Below, one piece after another: positions 48,241 to 56,269 of a stretch of 64,000 nucleotides of DNA (the stretch's first letter is position 1; each line of letters begins with the position of its first letter). This DNA comes from CALAED01 sp036378315. Its GTDB lineage: Bacteria > Actinomycetota > Actinomycetes > Streptosporangiales > Streptosporangiaceae. Below the pieces are notes generated by a model. It saw only the letters and a program-made list of their open reading frames with translations, made no database searches and had not been told where the DNA came from. A program made the translations under genes and the position numbers. Location of the stretch: NCBI GenBank assembly GCA_036378315.1, contig DASUWU010000046.1, forward strand, positions 1-64,000, written 5' to 3'.

Positions 48241-49818
48241 ATGCAACGGCCGGTTCGCTGGTTCACCGTCGTCGCCTCGGCTCTCGCGCTGCTGCTCGGC
48301 GGCGCGTGCGTCGCGGGATCTCCCCCCGCGACGGGCCCGGCGCCGTCGCCGGGCATCCCGTCGCCGGACACCCCGTCGCCGGACAGCAGCGACACGCCGG
48401 CGCTTCCGCTCGCCGGCCGGCCGGCGGGACCGCTGTACGGGATCGGTTGGGAGATCTCGACCGGGGCGTCCTACCTGAGCAGGCTCGACCCCCGCACCTT
48501 GCTTCCCGAGGCCGGCCGGCCGCGGCTGCGGGTGGACGGCCTCGCGGCGTGGACGGTGGCACCGGACCGCACCGTGGCACTGTTCGGGCCGGGCGACGCG
48601 AGCGGCGCCAACCTGGCCGACGCGAGCATCGCCGACGACGCGAGCATCCACGTCGTGGATCTCGGCCGGATGCGGCAGACCGCCGTGATCAAGGCCGCCG
48701 CCGAGGTCGGCTCGCCGCGCGCCGCGCTGTGGCTGGGACACGGCCGCGTCCTGCTGCTCGGCATCGCGGAGGACCAGCGGAGCGTCGAGCACGACGGGGT
48801 GACCAGCATGGTGGTGCGGCCCGCGCTGGTGGCGACGATCCTGGACGTCGATGCGCGGCGGGTGGTCGCGCAGCGCCGCCACCCCCTGGGTGCCCGCGCG
48901 GAGGACCCCAGCGCCGCCGAGCCGGCCGGCGCGGCGGAGGCCGTCGACGTGACGGCCGTGGAGCCCGCCCGCGCCGGCCTGGTCGTCCTGCTCCAGCCGG
49001 CCGACCGGATCGGCACCGTCGAGGTCGGCCGGGTCGACGCGGGCGGGGCGTTCACCTTCGTCCGGCTCGACCGGGTCACCGCCGGGTTCCGGCGGGCCCC
49101 TGACGGAGGCGACGTGGGCAGCCGGCAGAACGTGCCGGGACTGGCGGTGGACGCCCAGAGCGACCGCGCCTACGTCGTCGCCGCCGGGTCCCCGGTGGCC
49201 GAGGTGGACCTCACCGCCGCCCGTCCGGCCGTCGGCTACCACTCGCTGACCGTCCCCGGGCGGGCGCCGTCCGTGCTCGGCATGCTGCGCCGGGCTCTCG
49301 TGCCGGCCGCGCCGGCCGCCGAGGCGAAGCTGCAGAGCGGCCCGGAGCGGCACGCCCTGTGGCTCGGCGGCGGCAGGCTGGCGGTGTGGGGGACGGACGC
49401 CGACTTCTCCGGCACCGACGGCGCGGCGACCGGCGGGTCGCGACCGTCCGGCCTGCAGATCATCGACACGCGGGACTGGTCGGTCCGCACGCTCGACCCG
49501 CGGGTCGGCCAGGTCGTCCGCGCCGAGGGGCGGCTGGTCACCGCCGGCGTCACGACGCGCAGGAGCGACGACGCCGACATGGTGACCTCGGGGGACGGCC
49601 TGCGCATCCGCGTCCCCGGGCCGCGGCAGCCCGCCGTTCACCTGTACGCGGGGCGGCCCATCGAGTGGCTGCAGGCATCCGGCCGGTACGCCTACGCCGA
49701 TCTCACCGATCCGAACGCGGGCACCGCGGGGGCGTCCGGGTACGCGGTGATCGACACCCGCACCGGCACCGTGGTCGGCGAACACAGAGGCCGTCCGCTC
49801 CCGGACCTGCTGGACTGA
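48241..49818 (+). CDS. Lipoprotein with beta-propeller-like repeat structure
   Basis: This 525-residue secreted protein has a signal with hydrophobic core VVASALALLLGG and a possible lipid-attachment Cys31 in LLGGAC (an imperfect lipobox, Gly at -3). Ser/Pro/Thr-rich spacers follow. The body consists of repeated strand motifs (VAVDAQSDRAYVVAAGSPVAEVDL, LQIIDTRDWSVRTLDP, YAVIDTRTGTVVGEHRG), which look like blades of a WD40/YVTN-like propeller. It lies next to the ECF-sigma/anti-sigma pair with GGGAGG before the ATG, so it is likely in the same transcription unit and may be an envelope sensor or target. I know no specific function. Confidence 0.72.
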   Translation: MQRPVRWFTVVASALALLLGGACVAGSPPATGPAPSPGIPSPDTPSPDSSDTPALPLAGRPAGPLYGIGWEISTGASYLSRLDPRTLLPEAGRPRLRVDGLAAWTVAPDRTVALFGPGDASGANLADASIADDASIHVVDLGRMRQTAVIKAAAEVGSPRAALWLGHGRVLLLGIAEDQRSVEHDGVTSMVVRPALVATILDVDARRVVAQRRHPLGARAEDPSAAEPAGAAEAVDVTAVEPARAGLVVLLQPADRIGTVEVGRVDAGGAFTFVRLDRVTAGFRRAPDGGDVGSRQNVPGLAVDAQSDRAYVVAAGSPVAEVDLTAARPAVGYHSLTVPGRAPSVLGMLRRALVPAAPAAEAKLQSGPERHALWLGGGRLAVWGTDADFSGTDGAATGGSRPSGLQIIDTRDWSVRTLDPRVGQVVRAEGRLVTAGVTTRRSDDADMVTSGDGLRIRVPGPRQPAVHLYAGRPIEWLQASGRYAYADLTDPNAGTAGASGYAVIDTRTGTVVGEHRGRPLPDLLD

Positions 49819-49868
49819 CGAGCGGCTGCCGCCGGCCGCCCCGGCCGCCGCGGCCCCCGGGGTCTTCC

Positions 49869-49909
49869 GCGCCGCCGATCTTCCTGCGCCGCCGATCTTC
49901 CTGCGCCGC
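49869..49909. repeat. 17-bp tandem repeat before the Mrp gene
   Basis: GCGCCGCCGATCTTCCT stands at 49869-49885 and 49886-49902, with a 7-base part copy after. The array is about 80 bases before the Mrp start, in the gap after the lipoprotein gene. Confidence 0.85.
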
Positions 49910-49987
49910 CATCGCCCGGTGTCCGAGACTTGGTGTCGCGGGCCGGGCGCGAGCCCGCGACACAGGGGCAGAACGGGAGTGAGTTTG

Positions 49988-50797
49988 GTGGCGGAGCTGG
50001 GACGGGTGCCGATCATCGCCGTGGGCAGCGGGAAGGGGGGAGTGGGCAAGACCACGGTCGCGGTCAACCTGGCGCTGGCGCTGGGCGCGCGCGGGATGAA
50101 CGTGGGTCTCGTCGACGCCGACCTCTACGGCCCGGACGTCCCCCGGATGATGGGGCTGCGGCGCCGCGCCGACACCTCGGCCATCACCGTCTTCGCCGCC
50201 CAGGGCTCCCCGGGCGCGCGGTTGGAACCGGTCCGGCGGCACGGCGTGCAGCTCGTGTCGGCCGCCTTTCTGCTCGGCGAGAGCCAGGCGTTCAGCGCCG
50301 GCGGGTCGCTGGCGCAACTCATGGCGCGCCGGCTGCTGGTCGACACGGCGTGGGAGGATCTCGGCTGCCTCGTCGTCGACCTGCCCCCGGGGACAGCCGA
50401 CATCCAGCAGTTCGTCTTCGGGCTGCGCGGGCGCAGGGCGTTCGTCCTGCTTGTCCTCACCCCCCAGGTGATCGCGCACCAGGACGTACGCCGCCTGATC
50501 GCCGACCTGGCAAGGTACCGGGCCGTACCGCTGGGCGGGGTGGAGAACATGAGCGGCCTGCTGTGCCCGCGGTGCGGCGAGACCACGGCGCTGTTCCCGT
50601 CGGCCGCCGGGGAGGACAGCGTCTGGACCGAGATCCCGAAGCTGGCGAGCATCCCGTTCAGCCCGCAGGCGGCGTCCGACGCCGACCAGGGGCGTCCCGT
50701 CCTGGTCACGCGGGCCATCCCCGAACACGTCGCGGCGTACGAGCGGCTGGCCGCGGAGGTCGCCCGCCGGCTCGACGAGGACCAAGGCGCGGCGTAG
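49988..50797 (+). CDS. Mrp/ApbC-type P-loop iron-sulfur carrier ATPase
   Basis: This 269-residue ATPase of the Mrp/NBP35 family has the deviant Walker A GSGKGGVGKTT (residues 13-23), LVDADLYGPDVPRMMG, and DLPPGTADIQQ as Walker B-like motif. The cluster-binding Cys-x2-Cys is in GLLCPRCGET near residue 192. It probably carries iron-sulfur clusters to apoproteins in the cytoplasm. It lacks the N-terminal MIP18-like domain of longer Mrp proteins. GTG 49988 has GGGAG at 8 bases; GTG 49979 also fits. It precedes a flavin enzyme, but 160 bp of gap make coupling uncertain. Confidence 0.9.
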   Translation: MAELGRVPIIAVGSGKGGVGKTTVAVNLALALGARGMNVGLVDADLYGPDVPRMMGLRRRADTSAITVFAAQGSPGARLEPVRRHGVQLVSAAFLLGESQAFSAGGSLAQLMARRLLVDTAWEDLGCLVVDLPPGTADIQQFVFGLRGRRAFVLLVLTPQVIAHQDVRRLIADLARYRAVPLGGVENMSGLLCPRCGETTALFPSAAGEDSVWTEIPKLASIPFSPQAASDADQGRPVLVTRAIPEHVAAYERLAAEVARRLDEDQGAA

Positions 50798-50959
50798 CCG
50801 CACGTGGTGACGACCACCGGTACCGGCGGTTCGTCCCTGCGGGAAATGGCTCGTCCATGCCAAAAGCGGCTCGTACCGCGCCGCCGACCGCGCTTACCAT
50901 CGCGAACGCGGCCCCCTACGGGCGAGCGGCTCCAGGCAGGCGAGCGGGAGGAGCGGCCG

Positions 50960-52213
50960 ATGACGACGGCGGATCCCGGGCAGGCGGGCGCGGCGCGGAC
51001 CCGGGAGCTCATCGAGGCGGTCCGGGCGCGGCGGGAGACCTTCGAGGCGGCGGTCCGGCGCGCGGAAGAGGAGCGGACGTTGCCGGCCGACGTGGTCAAG
51101 GTGCTGCGCGACCTGCGGCTGTTCTGGCTCAAGACGCCACGCGAGCTGGGCGGCGGCGAGCTCGACCCGCTGGACTTCTGCGACGTGCTCGAGGAGCTCG
51201 CCTACTACGACGCGTCCGCCGCCTGGACGATGATGGTGGGGAACGGGACCACCGGCATGGTCGCCGGCTGGCTGCCGGACGAGGGGCTGCGTGACATCTT
51301 CCCCACCGTGCCCGGCGCGCCCACCGCACCCACCGCGGCCGGCGCGCCCACCGCCGCGCCCATCGCCGCGCCCGCCGGTGCGGCCGCTGACAACCTGCCG
51401 ATCTGCGCCGGGCAGTTCGTCGCCCGCGGTACGGCCGTGCCGGTGGACGGCGGCTTCACGGTGAGCGGCCGGTGGAGCTTCTGCAGCGGCATCAACCACG
51501 CCGACTGGGTGGTCGGCGGGTGCCGGGTGGCCGGCGGCGACGACCGGCAGGTGCTGGTGGTGGTGCCGAAGAGCGAGGCGACCCTGCACGACACGTGGTA
51601 CGCGGCCGGGCTGCAGGGCACCGGCAGCGGTGACTTCTCGCTGACGGAGACGTTCGTGCCCGCCACCCGCACGTTCGACTGGGCCGGCGGCGCGCCGGCG
51701 GTGCGCGGCGGCGACCTGTTCCGGCAGCTTCCGCTGCTGTTCGTGTCGAACGAGCTCGGCCCGGTCGTCGTGGGCGTCGCGCGGCGCGCCATCGACGACA
51801 TGTACGCCCTGGCGAGCGCGACCGACCGCCGGGGGAGCCGGGTGTACCTCAGCGAACGCGCCGCCTTCCTCAAGGACATCGCGCGGGCCGAGTGCCGGCT
51901 GCGCGCGGCGCGCCTGCTCTACCGCGACACGGTGGCCGAGTGCTGGTCGGTGGCCAGGGCGGGCGCCGAGCCCGGCGCGGCCTTCGTGCCGTGGCAGCTC
52001 GCCCGGCACACGCTCGTCGTCGAGGAATGCGCGGCGCTGGTCGACCAGATCATCCGCTATGCGGGCGGGCGCGCGCTGGCGCTCGACCACCCGATGCAGC
52101 GGCACCTGCGCAACCTCGTCGCGGCGCGGCAGCACGTGTACGTCTCGGACGAGAACTACGAGATGGCCGGCCGGGCCCGGCTGGCGACGCCGGCCGAGCC
52201 CGGACGCGCGTAG
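50960..52213 (+). CDS. Acyl-CoA-dehydrogenase-fold flavoprotein (HsaA/HpaB-like hydroxylase or oxidase)
   Basis: This 417-residue protein of the acyl-CoA dehydrogenase fold begins RELIEAVRARRETFEAAVRRAEEER. The substrate and FAD region has CDVLEELAYYDASAAWTMMVGN, and FCSGINHADWVVGG then LHDTWYAAGLQGTGSGDF, as in two-component flavin monooxygenases. The C-terminal helical bundle includes RAECRLRAARLLYRDTVAE and HPMQRHLRNLVAARQHVYVS. An Ala/Pro/Thr insert (about residues 114-143) is low-complexity. It lies beside an LLM monooxygenase and a hydrolase, so it likely belongs to a catabolic pathway for an aromatic or heterocyclic compound. GGGAGGAG stands 7 bases upstream. Confidence 0.87.
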   Translation: MTTADPGQAGAARTRELIEAVRARRETFEAAVRRAEEERTLPADVVKVLRDLRLFWLKTPRELGGGELDPLDFCDVLEELAYYDASAAWTMMVGNGTTGMVAGWLPDEGLRDIFPTVPGAPTAPTAAGAPTAAPIAAPAGAAADNLPICAGQFVARGTAVPVDGGFTVSGRWSFCSGINHADWVVGGCRVAGGDDRQVLVVVPKSEATLHDTWYAAGLQGTGSGDFSLTETFVPATRTFDWAGGAPAVRGGDLFRQLPLLFVSNELGPVVVGVARRAIDDMYALASATDRRGSRVYLSERAAFLKDIARAECRLRAARLLYRDTVAECWSVARAGAEPGAAFVPWQLARHTLVVEECAALVDQIIRYAGGRALALDHPMQRHLRNLVAARQHVYVSDENYEMAGRARLATPAEPGRA

Positions 52214-52259
52214 CCGACCGCATCCGGGCAGCGGCGCGCAGGCGCGAGCGGGGCTGCGG

Positions 52260-53411
52260 TCAGCCGCCCGCGGCGACGCCCAGCGGCCGCAGGACCGGCA
52301 TGACCTCGGCGGCGAAGAGCTCCATGTTGGCGACGGTCCGGTCGTGCGGCATGTCGCCGACCTCGAACAGCCCGATGATCTGGCCGAAGCCGAGGTCGCT
52401 TTGCAGCTCGCCCAGCCGGTTTGCGACGGTGTCCGGGCTGCCGACCACCACGAGGCCCTCGGCGACCAGCTCCTCGTACGACAGCTGGGCGGGCGGCTTC
52501 GCCCGGGACGACAGCACGCCGCGCATGGACGACGGGCTCATGTAGCCGGGCGGGAAGACGATCTCGGGGCCCTGCTTGAGCCCCTTGTGGAACAGCCACT
52601 CCATGTGCTGGCGGGCCTCGCGGTGCGCCTGCTCGTCCGTGCGGGCGACGTAGATCGGTACGGAGAACGCGAGCTTCTCCGGGTCGGGCGCGATGCCGAT
52701 CTCTTCGGCGATCTGCCGGTACCCGTCGAACCACCGTTTGATCACGCGGGACGGCGAGTAGACGGACATCAAGGTGTAGCCGCGCTCGGCGACGAACTTG
52801 ATCGTCTCACTGCTGCCGGCGCCGGGGATGTAGATGGGCGGATGCGGCTGCTGCAGCGGCCGGGGCCAGAGATTGACGTAACGGTATTCGTAGTTCGGGC
52901 TGATCCACTGGAACATCTCCTTCGACGTCCACGCCTTGATGATCAGGTCGTGGGCCTCGTTGAAGCGATCCCGCGACCGCGTCGGGTTGATGCTGTGCGC
53001 GAAGTACTCCCAGCCGATCCCGCGCACGAAACCGGACACGATGCGGCCGTTGCTGAGATGGTCGAGCATGGCGATCTCCTCGGCCACCCGCAGCGGGTTG
53101 CCGCGGATGCCGATCGCGTTGCCCAGCACCATGATCTGGGCCCGTTCCGTGCGGCGGGCCAGCGCCGCCGCCATGAGGTTGGGCGAGGGCATCAGGCCGT
53201 AGGCCGACTGGTGATGCTCGTTGACGGCGATCCCGTCGAACCCGATCCGCTCGGCGTGCTCGAGCTCGTCGAGGTAGCGGTGGTAGAGCTTGTTCCCGAG
53301 CTCGGGGTCGAAGTTCTTGTTCGGGAAGGTGAGCGACGGCGTGGCGTACGCCTCGTCGAAGTCGTCCGGCAGGTAGGCGTAGGGCATCAGGTGGAAGAAG
53401 ATGAACTTCAT
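52260..53411 (-). CDS. LLM-class flavin-dependent monooxygenase
   Basis: This 383-residue bacterial-luciferase-like TIM barrel starts MKFIFFHLMPYAYLPDDFDEAY. Conserved pieces are FDGIAVNEHHQSAYGLMPSPNLMAAALARRT, LGNAIGIRGNPLRVAEEIAMLDHLSNGRIVSGFVRG and LVVVGSPDTVANRLGEL. It uses reduced flavin and oxygen to open or hydroxylate rings; related enzymes act on pyridine, limonene, nitrilotriacetate and uracil. GGGAGGAG precedes the ATG. It shares an ATGA overlap with the hydrolase gene before it, forming a two-gene unit. A separate flavin reductase is not seen here. Confidence 0.92.
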   Translation of the reverse strand: MKFIFFHLMPYAYLPDDFDEAYATPSLTFPNKNFDPELGNKLYHRYLDELEHAERIGFDGIAVNEHHQSAYGLMPSPNLMAAALARRTERAQIMVLGNAIGIRGNPLRVAEEIAMLDHLSNGRIVSGFVRGIGWEYFAHSINPTRSRDRFNEAHDLIIKAWTSKEMFQWISPNYEYRYVNLWPRPLQQPHPPIYIPGAGSSETIKFVAERGYTLMSVYSPSRVIKRWFDGYRQIAEEIGIAPDPEKLAFSVPIYVARTDEQAHREARQHMEWLFHKGLKQGPEIVFPPGYMSPSSMRGVLSSRAKPPAQLSYEELVAEGLVVVGSPDTVANRLGELQSDLGFGQIIGLFEVGDMPHDRTVANMELFAAEVMPVLRPLGVAAGG

Positions 53412-54247
53412 CGGCTCCTCCCGTTCGTTCCGGCCCCCGACCCCGCATCCGCGAGGAAGTCGATGACGAGCTCGGCGAACTCCGCCGGACGCTCGAAGTA
53501 CATGGCGTGGCCGCAGTCTTCGACCACGGTGAAGTTCGCGTTCGGGATCAGCTCGGCGTACCTGCGGCCGTGCGCGATCGGGATCAGCCGGTCGTCGGAC
53601 GCCCACGCCACCAGCGTGGGCGCGGACACGCGGTGCAGCCGTCGTTCCAGCTTGGGGTTGCACAGGAACGGCGTCCACGCGAAGCGGGCCAGCGCGGTCG
53701 CGTCGCGGTAGCCCGCCAGCACGGCGTCCAGGTCGGGTTCGGCCGGCAGCGCCGCCGCCGCCTTGGCCTGGTCGTGGTACAGCGTCGCGCCGAGCTGCGG
53801 CGGCGGGACGAGGAACAGGTCGAGCACCGGATGGTCCGGCAGCCGCAGCCCGGCCGCCCCGAGCAGCACCAGCGACCGGAACGCGTGCGGCGCGATGACG
53901 GCGAGCTCGGCGGCGATCCAGCCGCCGAAGGAACCGCCCACGAGGTGCGGGCGGTCGAGGCCGAGGCGTTCGATGACGTCGAGGTAGTGGTAGACGAGGT
54001 CGTCCATCGCCTCGACCTCGGGCAGCTCGTCCGACTTGCCGAAGCCGGGGTGATCGGGCGCGAACACCTCATACCGCCGCGCGAGCAGATCGTGGAACTC
54101 CAGCCACTCTCCCGCGCCGCCGGCCGCGTGCAGGAACAGCACCGGCTCTCCCGCGCCGCCGCGGTACACATGGACCCGGCCGCTGGGAAAGTCCAGATAC
54201 TCGGTCACCGGCGCGCCCACCGCCGGCGCACCCGCATCACTGGTCAC
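53408..54247 (-). CDS. Alpha/beta hydrolase
   Basis: This 279-residue hydrolase has the nucleophile elbow VGGSFGGW (Ser106), an oxyanion-hole segment LFLHAAGGAGEW, the acid Asp in WASDDRLIP and the catalytic His near residue 246 in EDCGHAMYF. The order of strands is the standard fold. The closest feel is to C-C-bond or ester hydrolases of ring-cleavage pathways, and the LLM monooxygenase is its overlapping partner. The start is GTG 54247; about 270 bp separate it from the AraC regulator, which probably controls this pair. Confidence 0.9.
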   Translation of the reverse strand: MTSDAGAPAVGAPVTEYLDFPSGRVHVYRGGAGEPVLFLHAAGGAGEWLEFHDLLARRYEVFAPDHPGFGKSDELPEVEAMDDLVYHYLDVIERLGLDRPHLVGGSFGGWIAAELAVIAPHAFRSLVLLGAAGLRLPDHPVLDLFLVPPPQLGATLYHDQAKAAAALPAEPDLDAVLAGYRDATALARFAWTPFLCNPKLERRLHRVSAPTLVAWASDDRLIPIAHGRRYAELIPNANFTVVEDCGHAMYFERPAEFAELVIDFLADAGSGAGTNGRSR

Positions 54248-54370
54248 AAGTCACCTCCGAGATCCGGCCGACGCGGCTGACCATGGCCGACGCGGCCGAC
54301 CAGGCCGTTGAGTGGCCTGCTCAGGTCGATGCCGCCGCCGTCACCTCGACGCTAGGAAACCCGTTGCCGG

Positions 54371-54410
54371 CCGTCGAGCCGGTTTCCGCACCGTCGAGCC
54401 GGTTCCCGCA
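54371..54410. promoter_or_regulatory. 20-bp direct repeat, candidate AraC-family binding site
   Basis: CCGTCGAGCCGGTTTCCGCA stands twice in tandem with one mismatch, in the gap between the hydrolase-LLM operon and the divergent AraC gene. AraC/XylS proteins typically bind pairs of direct repeats about 20-21 bp apart. Confidence 0.6.
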
Positions 54411-54519
54411 CCCGGCGCACGGCGCGGAAAGGAGGCACTGGCCTTGACGAGCGCGCTATGAAGTGCAGATCCTTCGTCACAGGCGCGTCGTTAAGGACGG
54501 GCCGGTCGTGGAGGTGGTG

Positions 54520-55638
54520 ATGGGCGCTTCGGCGGTGCTCATGGGCAGCGAACCGGCACCGGACGAGACGGCGCGGGCCCCCGCGGGCGGCTCGGTGGGT
54601 GGCTCGGCGGGTGCCTCAACAGGTGGCTCGGCGGGTGGCCCGATGGGGGCCTCGGCGGGCGACGAGATCCCGCTGCCGTACCCGCAGGTGATCCGCACGG
54701 ACGATCCGGACGACGCGCGGGTGCGGACCCAGGAGTTCCTCAGCTGCTCCCACCGGATGCGGCTGCTGGACCGCGAGCGCGAGTTCCTCGCCCGGGTGCA
54801 GTACCGCTCGCTCGGCGGTCTCGGCCTGATGACGTCGGTGTACGGCACGTCCGTGGAGATCGGATGCTCGCCGCCGATCCCGCTGATGACCGTCAACTTC
54901 GTCTTCGGCGGGTCGATGGCGATCGCCGACGGTGGCAGCGAGACCATCGCCGACGACGGCACCGCGGCCGCGTTCTGCTTCCACGAGGACCTTGCCATGC
55001 GCTGGACGCCGGGACTCAGGCAGCTGATGCTCACGATCGACAAGCCGCTCATGGAGCGCTACCTGCAGAACCTGCTGAACGAGCCGCTGCACGAGCCGCT
55101 GCGGCTGCACCCGCGCATCGCCCTGGACGGCACCAGCGGCCAGGGCATCGTCGCCGCCGTCCGGACGCTCCACCGGGCGCTCGAACGGTGCGGCAAGGCC
55201 GGGCCGCCGCCGCTGCTCGCCGCCGAGGTGGAGCACGGCATCCTGTCCGCGCTGCTGCTCGGCCACCGGCACAACTACACGGACGCCATCTTCTCCGCCA
55301 GGGCGCTGCCCGCCCCACGGGTCGTCCGGCGGGTCGTCGAGCTGATCGACTCCGCGCCGCAGACCGCGTTCACCGTGGCCGACCTCGCCCGCTGCGCCGG
55401 GGTCAGCGAACGGTCCCTGCACGCCGCGTTCCGCCGCCAGCTCGGCACGTCACCCATGGCCTACCTGCGGCGCCGCCGCCTCGAACAGGCCCACGACGAG
55501 CTGCTCCGCATCGACGCCACGGCTGGGGTCAAGGTCACGGACGTGGCGCTGCGCCACGGGTTCGCGCACGCCGGCCGGTTCGCCGCCGCCTACCGCGCCC
55601 GCTTCGGCGAACCGCCGTCGGCCACGCTGCGCCGCTGA
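54520..55638 (+). CDS. AraC-family regulator
   Basis: This 372-residue activator has an N-terminal AraC_binding_2-like domain (RTQEFLSCSHRMRLLDREREFLARVQYRS, YGTSVEIGCSPPIPLMTVNFVFGGS). The C-terminal HTH pair is in TVADLARCAGVSERSLHAAFRRQLGTSPMAYLRRRRLEQAHDEL and VTDVALRHGFAHAGRFAAAYRARFG. A Gly/Ser/Ala repeat run (residues about 22-46) precedes the sensor domain. ATG 54520 is preceded by GGAGG; GTG 54463 is in frame but has no ribosome site. It probably governs the LLM-hydrolase pair, with the cyanase following. Confidence 0.88.
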   Translation: MGASAVLMGSEPAPDETARAPAGGSVGGSAGASTGGSAGGPMGASAGDEIPLPYPQVIRTDDPDDARVRTQEFLSCSHRMRLLDREREFLARVQYRSLGGLGLMTSVYGTSVEIGCSPPIPLMTVNFVFGGSMAIADGGSETIADDGTAAAFCFHEDLAMRWTPGLRQLMLTIDKPLMERYLQNLLNEPLHEPLRLHPRIALDGTSGQGIVAAVRTLHRALERCGKAGPPPLLAAEVEHGILSALLLGHRHNYTDAIFSARALPAPRVVRRVVELIDSAPQTAFTVADLARCAGVSERSLHAAFRRQLGTSPMAYLRRRRLEQAHDELLRIDATAGVKVTDVALRHGFAHAGRFAAAYRARFGEPPSATLRR

Positions 55639-55706
55639 CGTCTCGAAATGCCGGCGGACGACCTGCGAGGAGGGAACATAGCGATGAACCCGGTGAGGAG
55701 GACGCG

Positions 55707-56165
55707 ATGACGAAGGACGCGATGATGACCAAGAAGGAGGCGGCGGAGGCCGTCCGCGCGGCGAAGGCCCGCCTCGGGGTGACGTGGGCCCAGCTCGCCG
55801 AGGCGGTCGGCCGGCCGGTGGCATGGACGACGTCCGCACTGCTCGGCCAGCAGCCGATGACCGACGAGCAGGCCCGGGCCGCCGCCTCGCTGCTGGATCT
55901 CGGCGAGGACGTCCAGGAGGCGTTGCGGCTGCAGCCGACCCGCGGCGCGCTGGAGACCGCGGTGCCGAAGGACCCGACGATCTACCGCTTCTACGAGGTG
56001 CTTCAGGTGTACGGGCCGACGATCAAGGAGCTGATCCACGAGGAGTTCGGCGACGGCATCATGAGCGCCATCAACTTCCGCCTCGACGTCGCGCGGGTCG
56101 CCGACCCGGCGGGCGACCGGGTCGTGGTGACGCTGGACGGCAAGTTCCTGCGCTACGACTGGTAG
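55707..56165 (+). CDS. cynS: Cyanase (cyanate hydratase)
   Basis: CynS converts cyanate and bicarbonate to ammonia and carbon dioxide in the cytoplasm. The 152-residue protein shows the HTH-like N-domain (KKEAAEAVRAAKARLGVTWAQLAEAVGRP) and the catalytic domain with all three active residues: Arg94 and Glu97 (YRFYE) and Ser120 (IMSAINF), matching Arg96, Glu99 and Ser122 of the E. coli enzyme. ATG 55707 has GAGGAGG 6 bases upstream. It stands 68 bases behind the AraC gene. Carbonic anhydrase or transport genes are not present. Confidence 0.97.
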   Translation: MTKDAMMTKKEAAEAVRAAKARLGVTWAQLAEAVGRPVAWTTSALLGQQPMTDEQARAAASLLDLGEDVQEALRLQPTRGALETAVPKDPTIYRFYEVLQVYGPTIKELIHEEFGDGIMSAINFRLDVARVADPAGDRVVVTLDGKFLRYDW

Positions 56166-56190
56166 CCCGGGCGCCCGCGATGACCGGACC

Positions 56191-56219
56191 TTGACCATAG
56201 TCAGGCGGCTGCCTACTTT
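56191..56219 (+). promoter_or_regulatory. Promoter of the carboxylesterase gene
   Basis: TTGACC (56191-56196) and TACTTT (56214-56219) are separated by 17 bases. Transcription would start at about 56227, some 43 bases before the ATG at 56270. Confidence 0.55.
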
Positions 56220-56269
56220 TGGGTGGTTCGGGGCTCGCGAGCTCAGCCGATCGAGCGGAATGAGGCGCC